From contig NZ_SSBL01000024.1 of NCBI RefSeq assembly GCF_004795105.1, positions 1-64,000 of the forward strand: a stretch of DNA of 64,000 bases, read 5' to 3'. Positions 42,186-51,182 of this stretch are shown here, piece by piece. The position numbers were made by a program, and so were the translations under genes. The DNA comes from Streptomyces sp. A0642 (GTDB lineage Bacteria > Actinomycetota > Actinomycetes > Streptomycetales > Streptomycetaceae). The stretch's first letter is position 1. Every line of letters starts with the position of its first letter. The notes under the pieces were generated by a model that searched no databases, was not told the DNA's origin, and saw nothing but the letters and a program-made list of their open reading frames with translations.

Positions 42186-42503
42186 TGCTCGCACTCCCCG
42201 AGACCTCGACAGCACTCCAGATTTCATATCGACGTACTTGACGTACTGACTGCAGTGTCACGGCCACTGAATCACAGTGAGCTGTGCACCCGGTACACAG
42301 GGTCAACAAATACTGCACTCTGTGACTTAAGTCACAACAGGTGATGAAGGGTCAGAAGTGCCACGCTTGAGCGGTCCGTCCTTTTCTTGAACGCAAAACG
42401 CAAATCCCCGCCGTCGTCGGCGGCCCGGGGCGACCGGTCCTAGGACCCGGCTGGTCCCTTGGCCCGATGCGGGGGACCACCGTACGCGGCTAGCGTTCCC
42501 GGT
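42186..42503. other. Divergent promoter region between cdgB and the flavin reductase
   Basis: 318 bases. From 42240 to 42400 it is AT-richer than its surroundings and contains the perfect palindrome at 42321-42336. No gene was seen. Confidence 0.6.
42321..42336. promoter_or_regulatory. Perfect 16-bp palindrome, possible BldD-type site
   Basis: TGTGACTTAAGTCACA is fully self-complementary and lies 136 bases upstream of cdgB. cdgB is a known BldD target, and BldD sites are AC/GT inverted repeats, so BldD is a candidate binder. This is only inference. Confidence 0.45.
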
Positions 42504-43067
42504 GTGTTGCAGACGAAGCCCCCCACCCCGCGTACCGAAGCCGTCCCCCATGCTGAGGGGGTGAGCAATGACGAGTTCCGCGGCGCCCTCGCCCGGCTGG
42601 CAGCCGGAGTGGTCCTGATCACCGCGCAGGAGCCCCCGCTCGACGAGCACGGACGCGGCGAGGACGTGGGCATGACGGCGACCGCCTTCATGTCGGTGTC
42701 GCTCGACCCGCCGCTGGTCATGGTGAGCGTGCGCAACGACTCCCGGATGGACGATTTGCTGGCGGAGCAGCCGCTGTGGGCCGTGTCCGTGCTCTCGGAG
42801 AGCCAGCGGCACATCGCGGGACGGTTCGCCATGAAGGGCCGGATCAGCGACCGGCTGCTCTTCGAGGACATCCCGTACGTACGGGGAGAGGTCACCGCCG
42901 CACCCCTGGTCGGCGGGGCGCTGGCGACGCTGGAGTGCCGCACGGAGCAGCGGATCACGGCGGGTGACCACACGCTGGTGATCGGCCGGGTGCTCGGCGC
43001 GCAGCTGCCGACCGGGGACGGCGGCCCGCTGACGTACTTCCGCGGGCGCTACCGCCAGCTGGACTGA
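42504..43067 (+). CDS. Flavin reductase family protein (FMN-binding split barrel)
   Basis: About 187 residues. The fold is shown by FRGALARLAAGVVLITAQ, GMTATAFMSVSLDPPLVMVSVRNDSRM and GDHTLVIGRVLGAQL. Such proteins reduce FMN/FAD with NAD(P)H, often as partners of monooxygenases. No partner lies beside it. The start is uncertain: GTG 42504 was used; GTG 42561 (VSNDEFRGAL) is an alternative. Confidence 0.84.
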   Translation: MLQTKPPTPRTEAVPHAEGVSNDEFRGALARLAAGVVLITAQEPPLDEHGRGEDVGMTATAFMSVSLDPPLVMVSVRNDSRMDDLLAEQPLWAVSVLSESQRHIAGRFAMKGRISDRLLFEDIPYVRGEVTAAPLVGGALATLECRTEQRITAGDHTLVIGRVLGAQLPTGDGGPLTYFRGRYRQLD

Positions 43068-43074
43068 GACCGAC

Positions 43075-43287
43075 TGGCCGGCGTGCGGTGCGGTGCGGCG
43101 GCACTAAGAGTCCCGGCGCGAGTGCCTCGACTCCGGGCGGCGGGAGGCCAGAACCCCGGTCCCGGCCGGAGCGGCCTCGGCTCGGGGCGGCGAACGACTG
43201 CGGCCCCGGTCCCGGCGGCCTTGATGCAGGGCGGCGGGTGACCGCCGGCCGCGGCCGGAGCGGCCTCGGCTCCCACGCGGCGGGCGG
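43075..43287. repeat. Degenerate GGCCGGAGCGGCCTCGGCTC repeats
   Basis: Near-identical blocks at about 43160 and 43250, with a weaker one near 43300 that continues into the last codons of the arfB gene. Low-complexity GC sequence between convergent genes; no gene seen. Confidence 0.55.
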
Positions 43288-43713
43288 CTACCAGTCCCTG
43301 CCGGAGCGGCCGCGCTTGGTGTCGCCGCGCTGCTTCTTCTCCCGCAGCCTGCGTTCGTTGATCCCGCGAGGGATCTTGCGCTTCACGCGCGCCTTGGGCG
43401 GCGGGGCGGTCGCCTCGGCCAGCAGGGCCGTGAGCCGCACGGCGGCCGTTTCCCGGTTGCGCCACTGCGAGCGGTGCTCCGAGGAGCGGACCGACACCAC
43501 GCCGTTGACCAGCCGGTTCGCCAGCCGTTCCAGCGCGCGCTCCTTCCACACCTCGGGCAGCGACTCGGTCGCCGCCAGGTCGAAGCGCAGCTCCACCTGG
43601 GAGTCGCTGGTGTTGACGTGTTGCCCGCCGGGCCCGGAGGACCGCGAGAAACGCCACATGAGCTCGGCCTCCGGCAGGGAGACCGCACCGCGGATGACAT
43701 AGGGCCCGGACAT
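43288..43713 (-). CDS. arfB: Peptidyl-tRNA hydrolase ArfB (GGQ ribosome rescue factor)
   Basis: About 141 residues. The GGQ loop (SRSSGPGGQHVNTSDSQVELRFDL) is near residue 24 and the basic tail (RVKRKIPRGINERRLREKKQRGDTKRGRSG) reaches into the mRNA channel of stalled ribosomes. It frees peptides from non-stop ribosomes. Domain size matches ArfB, not a full release factor. Starts at 43713 or 43722 are both possible. Confidence 0.9.
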   Translation of the reverse strand: MSGPYVIRGAVSLPEAELMWRFSRSSGPGGQHVNTSDSQVELRFDLAATESLPEVWKERALERLANRLVNGVVSVRSSEHRSQWRNRETAAVRLTALLAEATAPPPKARVKRKIPRGINERRLREKKQRGDTKRGRSGRDW

Positions 43714-43916
43714 GACACCCATGTTCCCCGGCCCACCGGGGGTTCGTCACCTCCTTTTGACGCCGGCCCTTCCTCCGTCTGCCCGCGCACCGTCATCACT
43801 TCGGTAAAGAAAGTAAAGGCGGCAGGAACCTCGCGGGGCCCTGCCTGCGTTATGGACTGTGACGGTAGCTTCGTGATGGCACGAAGCCCGCACATGACAG
43901 ATGAAAGGGACTTCCC

Positions 43917-44492
43917 ATGGCAGTAAGCCTGTCCAAGGGCGGCAACGTCTCCCTCACCAAGGAGGCCCCCGGCCTCACCGCCGTCACGGTCGGCCTCGGC
44001 TGGGACGTCCGTACCACCACCGGCACCGACTTCGACCTCGACGCCTCGGCGATCGCGGTCAACGCGGCGGGCAAGGTCTTCTCCGACGCACACTTCGTCT
44101 TCTTCAACAACAAGGCGACGCCGGACCAGACCATCGTGCACACCGGTGACAACGTCACGGGTGAGGGCGAGGGCGACGACGAGCAGATCAACGTCAACCT
44201 GGCGGGCCTGCCGGCCGACATCGACAAGATCGTCTTCCCGGTGTCGATCTACGACGCCGAGACCCGCAGCCAGAACTTCGGCCAGGTGCGCAACGCCTAC
44301 ATCCGCATCCTCAACCAGGCCGGCGGCGCCGAGATCGCGCGCTACGACCTGAGCGAGGACGCCGCCACCGAGACCGCCATGGTCTTCGGCGAGCTGTACC
44401 GCAACGGTGCGGAGTGGAAGTTCCGCGCCGTGGGCCAGGGTTACGCCTCGGGTCTGCGCGGCATCGCGCAGGACTTCGGCGTCAACCTCTGA
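43917..44492 (+). CDS. TerD-family stress protein
   Basis: A 191-residue Ca2+-binding beta-sandwich protein. GLGWDVRTTTGTDFDLDASA, FFNNKATPDQTIVHTGDN and GEGEGDDEQINVNL carry the acidic calcium sites; KFRAVGQGYASGLRGIAQDFGVNL is the usual end. The family is linked to tellurite and oxidative stress and to envelope functions in Streptomyces. Single gene with a strong terminator. Confidence 0.93.
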   Translation: MAVSLSKGGNVSLTKEAPGLTAVTVGLGWDVRTTTGTDFDLDASAIAVNAAGKVFSDAHFVFFNNKATPDQTIVHTGDNVTGEGEGDDEQINVNLAGLPADIDKIVFPVSIYDAETRSQNFGQVRNAYIRILNQAGGAEIARYDLSEDAATETAMVFGELYRNGAEWKFRAVGQGYASGLRGIAQDFGVNL

Positions 44493-44516
44493 CGCCCGAC
44501 ACCTGCGCTTGACACA

Positions 44517-44553
44517 GGAGCCCCCGGCCGAACGTCCTGCGGCCGGGGGCTCC
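44517..44553 (+). terminator. Terminator of the TerD gene
   Basis: Perfect 14-base arms (44517-44530 and 44540-44553) around a nine-base loop, 24 bases after the stop. Confidence 0.87.
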
Positions 44554-44785
44554 CGCATGTCCTCGGGACCGTGTCCGCATACCACTGAGCGCGCCCAACG
44601 GGCCGCAGTACACGCGGCGTTGTCCGATCGATGGAATTTCGCCGGATAGCGAACACGAACGTCTTCCAGTCGGACAAGAAACGGTCAAAGAATTGTGAGG
44701 TAATTGTCGGCACACCGTCAAAATTAGTCATTCGGTGGCACGCTCCCTGCTCGTAACCCCCCACGGAACGAGCAACGGAGTACGC

Positions 44786-46369
44786 ATGACCCCCCACATG
44801 AACACCCGTCGCGCCGCAGCCCTGGCCGCCGTGGCCGCGATGGTCGTCGTCGGAGTGCAGACCGGTGCGGCGAACGCCACCCCGGGCGCCTCGGACCACG
44901 GTTCCTCCGCCTCCCCCCGCTCCGCATCACCCGCCTTCAACAGCGCCTCCGCACGCACGACCGCCATCAAGTCGGCTCAGACCGAAGCCCCTTCGGCGGC
45001 CGGCTCGCTGGGGCTCGGCTCCCAGGAGAAGCTGATCGTCCGTGACGTGATCAAGGATGCCGGCGGCACGGTCCACACGCGCTACGAGCGCACCTACGCC
45101 GGCCTGCCCGTCCTCGGTGGCGACCTCGTCACCCACACCGCGAGCAGCGGCAAGCTCAAGGGCGTCACCAAGGCGACGAAGGCCCGGATATCCGTGCCGT
45201 CCACGACGGCGAAGATCAAGACGGCGGCGAACGCCCGCAAGGTGATCTGGGCGCGCGGCACCACGCCCGTGCTCGCCTTCGAGACCGTCAGGACCGGTGT
45301 GCAGAAGGACGGCACGCCCAGCCGGCTGCACATCATCACGGACGCCACCACGGGCAAGGAACTGCACAGCTACGAGGCGGTCGAGACGGCCGGTATCGGC
45401 AACAGCCAGTACAGCGGCAAGGTCGACCTCTCCACCACCGCGGCCGGTTCCGGCTTCGAGCTCACGGACGGCGACCGCGGCGGCCACAAGACGTACGACC
45501 TGGGGCAGGGCGAGAGCGGCACCGGCACCCTCGTCACCGACGACGACGACACCTGGGGCGACGGCACGGGCAACGACCGCCAGACCGCGGCGGTCGACGC
45601 CCACTACGGCGCCGCGAAGACCTGGGACTTCTACAAGTCGGCCCTCGGCCGCGACGGCATCGCCGGTGACGGCAAGGCCGCCTACTCCCGGGTCCACTAC
45701 GGCGACGCGTACGTCAACGCCTTCTGGGACGACAGCTGCTTCTGCATGACCTACGGCGACGGCGCCGACAACAAGAGCGCCCTCACCGGCCTCGACGTCG
45801 CCGGCCACGAGATGAGCCACGGCCTGACCGCCGCCACCGCCAACCTCGACTACGCCGGAGAGTCCGGCGGCCTCAACGAGGCGACCAGCGACATCCTCGG
45901 CACCTCCGTGGAGTTCTTCGCCGACAACGCCACCGACGTCGGCGACTACCTCATCGGCGAGAAGATCGACATCAACGGCGACGGCACCCCGCTGCGTTAC
46001 ATGGACAAGCCCAGCAAGGACGGCGGCTCGGCCGACTACTGGAGCAGCGGCGTCGGCGACCAGGACGTGCACTACTCCTCCGGCGTCGCCAACCACTTCT
46101 TCTACCTGCTGGCCGAGGGCAGCGGCGCGAAGACCATCAACGGCGTGGACTACGACTCCCCGACCTCCGACGGCTCCACCGTCACCGGCATCGGCCGGGA
46201 CAAGGCGGTCCAGATCTGGTACAAGGCCCTCTCCGAGTACATGACCTCGACCACCGACTACGCGGCCGCCCGGGTCGCGACGGAGAAGGCGGCGACCGAC
46301 CTGTACGGGGCGGACAGCGCCGAACTCAAGGCCGTGGACGCCGCCTGGACCGGCGTCAACGTCAAGTAG
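44786..46369 (+). CDS. Secreted M4 (thermolysin-like) zinc metallopeptidase
   Basis: A 527-residue preproprotein. The signal peptide (TRRAAALAAVAAMVVVGVQTGAANA, about residues 8-32) is followed by an FTP/PepSY-type propeptide (VHTRYERTYAGLPVLGGDLVTH) and the catalytic domain from about 220. Zinc ligands are HEMSH (about 348-352) and the Glu in GGLNEATSDILG; the active-site His region is DVHYSSGVANHFFYLLAE. FWDDSCFCMTYGDG includes a Cys pair. ATG 44786 follows CGGAG. The upstream 290 bases have an AT-rich patch but no clear operator. Confidence 0.94.
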   Translation: MTPHMNTRRAAALAAVAAMVVVGVQTGAANATPGASDHGSSASPRSASPAFNSASARTTAIKSAQTEAPSAAGSLGLGSQEKLIVRDVIKDAGGTVHTRYERTYAGLPVLGGDLVTHTASSGKLKGVTKATKARISVPSTTAKIKTAANARKVIWARGTTPVLAFETVRTGVQKDGTPSRLHIITDATTGKELHSYEAVETAGIGNSQYSGKVDLSTTAAGSGFELTDGDRGGHKTYDLGQGESGTGTLVTDDDDTWGDGTGNDRQTAAVDAHYGAAKTWDFYKSALGRDGIAGDGKAAYSRVHYGDAYVNAFWDDSCFCMTYGDGADNKSALTGLDVAGHEMSHGLTAATANLDYAGESGGLNEATSDILGTSVEFFADNATDVGDYLIGEKIDINGDGTPLRYMDKPSKDGGSADYWSSGVGDQDVHYSSGVANHFFYLLAEGSGAKTINGVDYDSPTSDGSTVTGIGRDKAVQIWYKALSEYMTSTTDYAAARVATEKAATDLYGADSAELKAVDAAWTGVNVK

Positions 46370-46544
46370 CACCTGCCGTACGGAATGCGGAGCCGGGCAG
46401 CCGTCGCACTCGGCGGACCGGCTCCGCAGCACCGCCACCGGAGCCGGTCCGCCCTCGTCCACCGCGGGCCGGCTCCGCACGACGGCGCTCTGAGCCGGCC
46501 GGTCGTCCCTCGGCCGGCAGGCTCCACAAGGCGAACGCAGCCGG

Positions 46545-48023
46545 TCAGTCGTCCGCGGCCGGCCGGCTGCTGCCGTACAGCCAGTTCTTCCACAGGTCCG
46601 ACAGGTCCTCGCCGGTCTCCTCCTCCACGTACGCGGTGAAGTCCGCCGTCGAGGCGTTGCCGTGCCGGTGCGCCTTCGTCCAGCCGGCGAGCAGCGCGAA
46701 GAAGTCCTCGTCGTCATCGACCACTTCGCGGATCTTGTGGATGACCATGGCCCCGCGTCCGTACACCGGCGACTCCGAGATGTCCGCCGCGCTCGGCGGA
46801 TCGGCGGGCGGGAACGCCCAGTTGTCCTCGTCCTCGTACGCCTCGTCGAACGACTCCCGGGCCGGGACGTCCTCCTTCTCCTCGGCCCACAGCCACTGCG
46901 CGTAGGTCGCCAGGCCCTCGTTGAGCCACATGTCGCGCCAGGTCGCGGGCGTGACCGAGTCGCCGAACCACTGGTGCGCCATCTCGTGGACCAGCAGGTC
47001 CATGTCCGGCGGCCCCGGGAAGAACGGCCGGTTCTGCGTCTCCAGCGCGTACCCGGCGTCGTCCTTGCGGTCGATGATCGCGCCCGTCACGGAGAACGGG
47101 TACGGACCGAAGTGCTCCGCCTCCCACGCCACCACCTCGGGGACCCGGGCCAGCGTCCGCGCGCTCGCCTTCGCCGATTGCGGGTCCACGGCGGTGAACA
47201 CCGTGATCCCGCCCGCCATCGTCGAGGCCTTCGTGGTGAACCGGCCGACAGCCAGGGTCGCGAGGTAGCTCGCCATCGGTTCGGCCGTGTGCCAGCGGTA
47301 GGTGGTGCGCTCCCCCGCCGTCGTCGGCGGTCCGGCGGGCACCCCGTTGGAGACCGCCGTCAGCCCCTTGGGGACGGTGACCTCCAGGTCGTACGCGGCC
47401 TTGTCGCCCGGGTGGTGATTGCCCGGGAACCAGGCCATCGAGCCGGCCGGCTCCCCGAGGGCGAGCGCGCCGTCGTCGGTGGGCAGCCAGCCCTCCTCGG
47501 ACTCGTCGGCATCGGTGATGGTCTTCGGGGAGCCGGAGTAGCGCACGACCGTGCGGAACGTCTCGCCCTTGTGGAGCCGGTCCTCGACCTTCGCGTCCGT
47601 CCGCAGCGTCAGCTCGTTTCCCGCCCGGTTGACGGCGGCCGGACGCCCCTCCACGGTCGCCGAATCCACGGTCAGGCCGGCGAGGTCGAGGTTGAACGAA
47701 CTCAGGTCCTGGGTGGCCCGCGCGGTGATCACGGCGGTCCCGCGCAGGGTCTGCTCGTCCGGGTCGACGTCGAGCGTGAGGTCGTAGTGCGTCACGTCGT
47801 AGCCGCCGTTGCCGAGCTTGGGGAAGTAAGGATCACGGACCCCGGAGGCGCCGGGTGTGCCCTCCACCGCGCCGGTGTCGGCCGTGCAGGCGGGGGCGAG
47901 GACGGCGAGGGCGAGAAGCAGCGCGGCGGCCCCGGCCGTTCGGCGGGGGGCGTGTGCGGTGGTGGGTGCGGTGCCGCTCGCCGTGTCGCTGGGCATGCCG
48001 TGTGCCGGGGGTCGGTGATCCAC
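46545..48023 (-). CDS. Secreted M1-family aminopeptidase, probable lipoprotein
   Basis: About 492 residues from GTG 48023 (AGGAT upstream); ATG 47996 is an alternative. The signal region ends LAVLAPAC, a plausible but imperfect lipobox. Domains in order: M1 N-terminal beta domain (YDVTHYDLTLDVDPDEQTLRGTAVITA), then the gluzincin catalytic domain with HEMAHQWFGDS (about 350-360) and the third ligand in WLNEGLATYAQWL. The exopeptidase motif GAMEN is replaced by ALETQ, which is common in such secreted actinobacterial enzymes. The protein ends soon after the helical region, so the long C-terminal armadillo domain is absent. Confidence 0.88.
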   Translation of the reverse strand: MDHRPPAHGMPSDTASGTAPTTAHAPRRTAGAAALLLALAVLAPACTADTGAVEGTPGASGVRDPYFPKLGNGGYDVTHYDLTLDVDPDEQTLRGTAVITARATQDLSSFNLDLAGLTVDSATVEGRPAAVNRAGNELTLRTDAKVEDRLHKGETFRTVVRYSGSPKTITDADESEEGWLPTDDGALALGEPAGSMAWFPGNHHPGDKAAYDLEVTVPKGLTAVSNGVPAGPPTTAGERTTYRWHTAEPMASYLATLAVGRFTTKASTMAGGITVFTAVDPQSAKASARTLARVPEVVAWEAEHFGPYPFSVTGAIIDRKDDAGYALETQNRPFFPGPPDMDLLVHEMAHQWFGDSVTPATWRDMWLNEGLATYAQWLWAEEKEDVPARESFDEAYEDEDNWAFPPADPPSAADISESPVYGRGAMVIHKIREVVDDDEDFFALLAGWTKAHRHGNASTADFTAYVEEETGEDLSDLWKNWLYGSSRPAADD

Positions 48024-48139
48024 ACCGGTGATCCTATGTGCGGAATGTCGGACTCCGCGGGCTCCGGGACCGGACACGGCGGCTCCGGCCGTCAGAGCAC
48101 CGCGATGCCCGGCGGCCGCTCCCCCGTCAGGGCGCGGAT

Positions 48140-49312
48140 TCACTGGAGCACCTCGCGACTCCGAGCAGGTGCCATCACTTCGCGGAAGGCGAGGGCGGCG
48201 AGCAGCGCGAGCAGGACGAGGAGCCCGCTGGCCCACAGTGGCCCACGGTTCCCGACCGTGCCGAGGGTGGCCGCGGCGACGAGAGGGCCGGCGGCGGCCC
48301 CGACATTGAGTGCCGCCGTGGCGTACGCCCCGGACATCGTGGGGGCTCCTGCCGCCTCGTAAAGGACCCGCGTGATCAACGTGCTGCCCACCGCGAAGGA
48401 CAGCGCGCCCTGCACCAGTACGAGGGCGAACAGAGCGATCGGCGTTTCGGCGAGTACGGCGAGAGCCGGCCAGCCGATGAGCAGCAGGGGGCCGCCGACC
48501 GCGATGACCGGACCGGGGCGCTGGTCCGAGAACCGTCCGGCGAGAGTGACACCGACGAAGGAACCGGCCCCGAAGACCACCAGCGCGACCGAGATCCACG
48601 GCCGGGCCAGTCCGGCGTCGGTGACGAGGGGCGCCAGAAAGGTGAAGCTGCCGAAGGTCGCCGCGTTGATCAGCGCGGCGAGCAGCATGACCAGGAGCAG
48701 CCGCGGGCGCTTGAGCTGCGCGATCTCCGACCGCAGGGCCCGTGCGTCGGCTGCGTGCGGCTGTCCCGGACGGGTGGGGAGTCCCCTGAGGATGCCGAGG
48801 GCTGCGGGCAGGCAGAGGACGGCGACAGCCCAGAAGGTGGCCCGCCAGCCGAGCATCGTGCCGAGCAGGGATCCCCCCGGGACCCCGGCGACCGTGGCCA
48901 CCGTCGTGCCGGACAGCAGGACCGCCAGCGCACGTCCCTTCCTGTCGGGGAGAACCAGCCCGGCGGCGGTGGTCAGGGCGATGGCGAGGAACCCCGCGTT
49001 CGCCACCGCGGCGACGACGCGGGTCGCGAACAGGACCGCGAAACTCGTGGTGAGGGCGCCCACGACGTGCGCTGCCGAGAACACGAGGACGAAGCCCGGG
49101 AGGCTGCTCCGCCCCGGCCTGTTCCGGGCGAGTGCGGCCACGAGGGGGGCGCCGACGATCATCCCGATCGCGAAGGCCGAGGTGAGGGTGCCCGCGGCCC
49201 CGACGGACACGTCGAGGTCGGAGGCGATGTCCGGCAAGAGACCGGCGATCATGAATTCCGAGGTGCCCATGGCGAAGACCACCAGGGCGAGCAGATACAG
49301 CGGGAGAGGCAT
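48140..49312 (-). CDS. MFS exporter of the Cmx/CmlR chloramphenicol group
   Basis: A 390-residue 12-TM antiporter. The start MPLPLYLLALVVFAMGTSEFMIAGLLPDIA and the segments TSAFAIGMIVGAPLVAALA, TVAGVPGGSLLGTMLGWRATFWAV, LINAATFGSFTFLAPLVTD and GALSFAVGSTLITRVLYEAAGAPT match chloramphenicol-resistance exporters of actinomycetes as I recall them. The drug assignment is by family only. GGAG precedes ATG 49312. A 21-residue ORF lies 117 bases upstream in the same direction. Confidence 0.83.
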   Translation of the reverse strand: MPLPLYLLALVVFAMGTSEFMIAGLLPDIASDLDVSVGAAGTLTSAFAIGMIVGAPLVAALARNRPGRSSLPGFVLVFSAAHVVGALTTSFAVLFATRVVAAVANAGFLAIALTTAAGLVLPDRKGRALAVLLSGTTVATVAGVPGGSLLGTMLGWRATFWAVAVLCLPAALGILRGLPTRPGQPHAADARALRSEIAQLKRPRLLLVMLLAALINAATFGSFTFLAPLVTDAGLARPWISVALVVFGAGSFVGVTLAGRFSDQRPGPVIAVGGPLLLIGWPALAVLAETPIALFALVLVQGALSFAVGSTLITRVLYEAAGAPTMSGAYATAALNVGAAAGPLVAAATLGTVGNRGPLWASGLLVLLALLAALAFREVMAPARSREVLQ

Positions 49313-49428
49313 CGAAAGGCTCCGGGACGAGGAGAAGCACGACAGGAAGACGTCTCGTCACCGCAGTCAGCGCCCACGGGCGCACGCGTCCGGCCGCGGA
49401 ACGCGGCGGGACGACAGGGACTTCGAAC

Positions 49429-49494
49429 TCAGTGGTTCAGGGAGCTGACGGCGTGACCGAAAGCCCCCGCCTTGGCTGCCTCAGGGCTCGACAT
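49429..49494 (-). CDS. Candidate 21-residue leader peptide of the exporter gene
   Basis: ATG 49494 to TGA 49429 reads MSSPEAAKAGAFGHAVSSLN-H. TAGCGT lies seven bases before the ATG, so a leaderless start is possible. Its position upstream of a chloramphenicol-type exporter resembles known attenuation leaders, but no stop-start pairing was proved. Confidence 0.4.
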   Translation of the reverse strand: MSSPEAAKAGAFGHAVSSLNH

Positions 49495-49602
49495 GCGCCG
49501 CACGCTACCCGACCGGTCCCCGGCGAAGCACCCCGGTTTCGCGCACGCGCCGGTCCGTTTCACCGCCGTCGTGTTCCCCGGCAGCTGGGCCTGTTCGCCC
49601 TC

Positions 49603-49812
49603 TCAGATGTCTGACGGGGCTTTCTCCCCGCCGCGGACGACGAGCCGCGCCGCCGCCGACGGGGCGTCCGGCGCGGACGACGAGCGGCGTGACGGAGCGC
49701 TCCGTGCGGCGGCCGGGCTGTCCGGCGTGTCCGCGGGCTCCGTGGCGCAGCCGGCCGGCGCCGCCCCGGCGGCGAGCGCCTCGAGCACCGGCGCGACACG
49801 GCGGGCGGTCAC
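49603..49812 (-). CDS. Small hypothetical protein coupled to the ankyrin gene
   Basis: A 69-residue frame. GTG 49812 overlaps the ankyrin stop (GTGA). The sequence begins VTARRVAPVLEALAAGAAPAGCATEPAD and then becomes Ala/Ser/Arg-rich. It looks like the start of a longer lost protein. No domain recognised. Confidence 0.35.
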   Translation of the reverse strand: MTARRVAPVLEALAAGAAPAGCATEPADTPDSPAAARSAPSRRSSSAPDAPSAAARLVVRGGEKAPSDI

Positions 49813-50423
49813 GGGCCGTCCCGGCGGTCCGCGGCCTCCCGCAGCAGAGCGGCGATCTCCACGAAGCCACGGCGTTGCGCGTGCGCCAGGGCCGTGACGC
49901 CGTCGCCGTCCGGCAGCCCCGGTGTCGCCCCGGCGGCCAGCAGCAGTCCGACGATCTCCTGGTGCGCCCGCCCGCCGTCGCCGAGGATCACCGCCTCCAG
50001 CAGGGCCGTCCAGCCCAGCCGGTTGACGTGGTCGACGTCGATGTCGGTGACCCGGAGCAGCTCCCGTACGTAACCGACGTGGCCGCGCTCGCTCGCCGGG
50101 ATCAGTGCGATGCCGCCGAACCGGTTGCGGAGCTTCAGGTCCGGCCCGGCCGGCAGCAGGACGTGGAGCATCGCGACGCTGCCCGTCACACCGGTGGCCA
50201 GCCAGGGGCTCTCCTCCCGGCTGTCCTGCGCGTCGGGGTCCGCGCCCGCCGCGACGAGCAGCCGGGCGGCCTCCACATGGCCGCCGTGGACGGCCAGGAG
50301 CAGCGGGGTGCGCAGTTCCTCGTCACGGACGTCCACCCGGGCGCCGCCCTCGACCGCCCTCTGCACGGCATCGGTGTCGCCGGTGCGTGCGGCGTCGAGC
50401 AGGTGCTGGTCGAGGGCCTTCAT
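49809..50423 (-). CDS. Ankyrin-repeat protein
   Basis: A 204-residue protein with about five ankyrin repeats: LLDAARTGDTDAVQRAVEGGARVDVRDEELRTPLLLAVHGGHVEAARLLVAAGADPDAQD, then a divergent repeat, then RLGWTALLEAVILGDGG and VTALAHAQRRGFVEIAALL. It probably mediates protein contacts. ATG 50423 was chosen as the start of the first repeat. It is followed by a coupled small frame. Confidence 0.85.
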   Translation of the reverse strand: MKALDQHLLDAARTGDTDAVQRAVEGGARVDVRDEELRTPLLLAVHGGHVEAARLLVAAGADPDAQDSREESPWLATGVTGSVAMLHVLLPAGPDLKLRNRFGGIALIPASERGHVGYVRELLRVTDIDVDHVNRLGWTALLEAVILGDGGRAHQEIVGLLLAAGATPGLPDGDGVTALAHAQRRGFVEIAALLREAADRRDGP

Positions 50424-50448
50424 ACCCGTCTCCCGTCCGTCGGTGCGA

Positions 50449-51006
50449 CTACTTCGCGAGGGCGGCGACGCCGGCCCGGGCGAACTTCTCGTCGAGGTCC
50501 CCGCTGGGCGCGCCGGCCACACCGATGCCCGCCACCGGAGCGCCCTTGACCTGGACCGGGGCCCCGCCCGCGAGGAACAGGGTGCCGGGGATGTCCTTCA
50601 GGTTCGGGGCCTGGGCGAGCCGCCCGGCCAGGACCGAGGTCGGGGCGTTCCAGGAGACGGCGGTGTACGCCTTCTTCTCGGCCGACTCGTACGCCTGCGG
50701 GCCGGAGCCGTCACCGCGCAGCGTCACGATGGTGTTGCCGTTGCGGTCGACGACCGAGACGGCGACGCGCTGGTTCTCCTTCGCCGCGGCGTCGAGGGCG
50801 GCCTGCGCGGCCTTCGTGGCGGCGTCCACGGTCAGGTGCGTGGTCTGCTGGAGGTTGCCGTTCGCGGTGTCCGCCTTGACGGTGGTGGCGGGCGCGGCGG
50901 CCGGGGCGGAGGCGCTGGCGGACACGGCGCCGAAGGTACCGGCCCCGAGGGCGGCGGCGGCGACGGCACCGGTCAGGACGCGGGTGCGCAGCGACATCTT
51001 CTTCAT
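50449..51006 (-). CDS. hbpS: Secreted haem-binding GlcG/DUF336 protein (HbpS-like)
   Basis: A 185-residue exported protein. The signal peptide (MKKMSLRTRVLTGAVAAAALGAGTFGAVSASA, about 1-35) precedes a GlcG/HbpS domain (LTVDAATKAAQAALDAAAKENQRVAVSVVDRNGNTIVTLRGD, YESAEKKAYTAVSWNAPTSVLAG, GAPVQVKGAPVAGIGVAGAPSGDLDEKFA). HbpS of Streptomyces reticuli is an extracellular haem/redox sensor that works with SenS-SenR. Here it is divergent from such a two-component pair. AAGGAG precedes ATG 51006. Confidence 0.83.
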   Translation of the reverse strand: MKKMSLRTRVLTGAVAAAALGAGTFGAVSASASAPAAAPATTVKADTANGNLQQTTHLTVDAATKAAQAALDAAAKENQRVAVSVVDRNGNTIVTLRGDGSGPQAYESAEKKAYTAVSWNAPTSVLAGRLAQAPNLKDIPGTLFLAGGAPVQVKGAPVAGIGVAGAPSGDLDEKFARAGVAALAK

Positions 51007-51182
51007 GGCGGGCTCCTTGGTGCGGTGTGGGGTGGTGGTGGGCTGGTTGCCTCGTTCCGTCTTCCATCCTCGGGCCGGGTCCGGGCCCCTACGGTCGTCG
51101 TACCGGCTCGACGCCTCGCGCTGAACGGCTGACGGCCCCATCAGCCGATCGGTTGATGCGGGGCCGCCCGTTCGGGGCGACG

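Noticed and set aside
39408..42344. A 978-residue open frame on the plus strand
   Set aside because: It lies opposite the CBM35-like and diguanylate cyclase genes and reads as Arg/Val/Asp repeats without a start signal.
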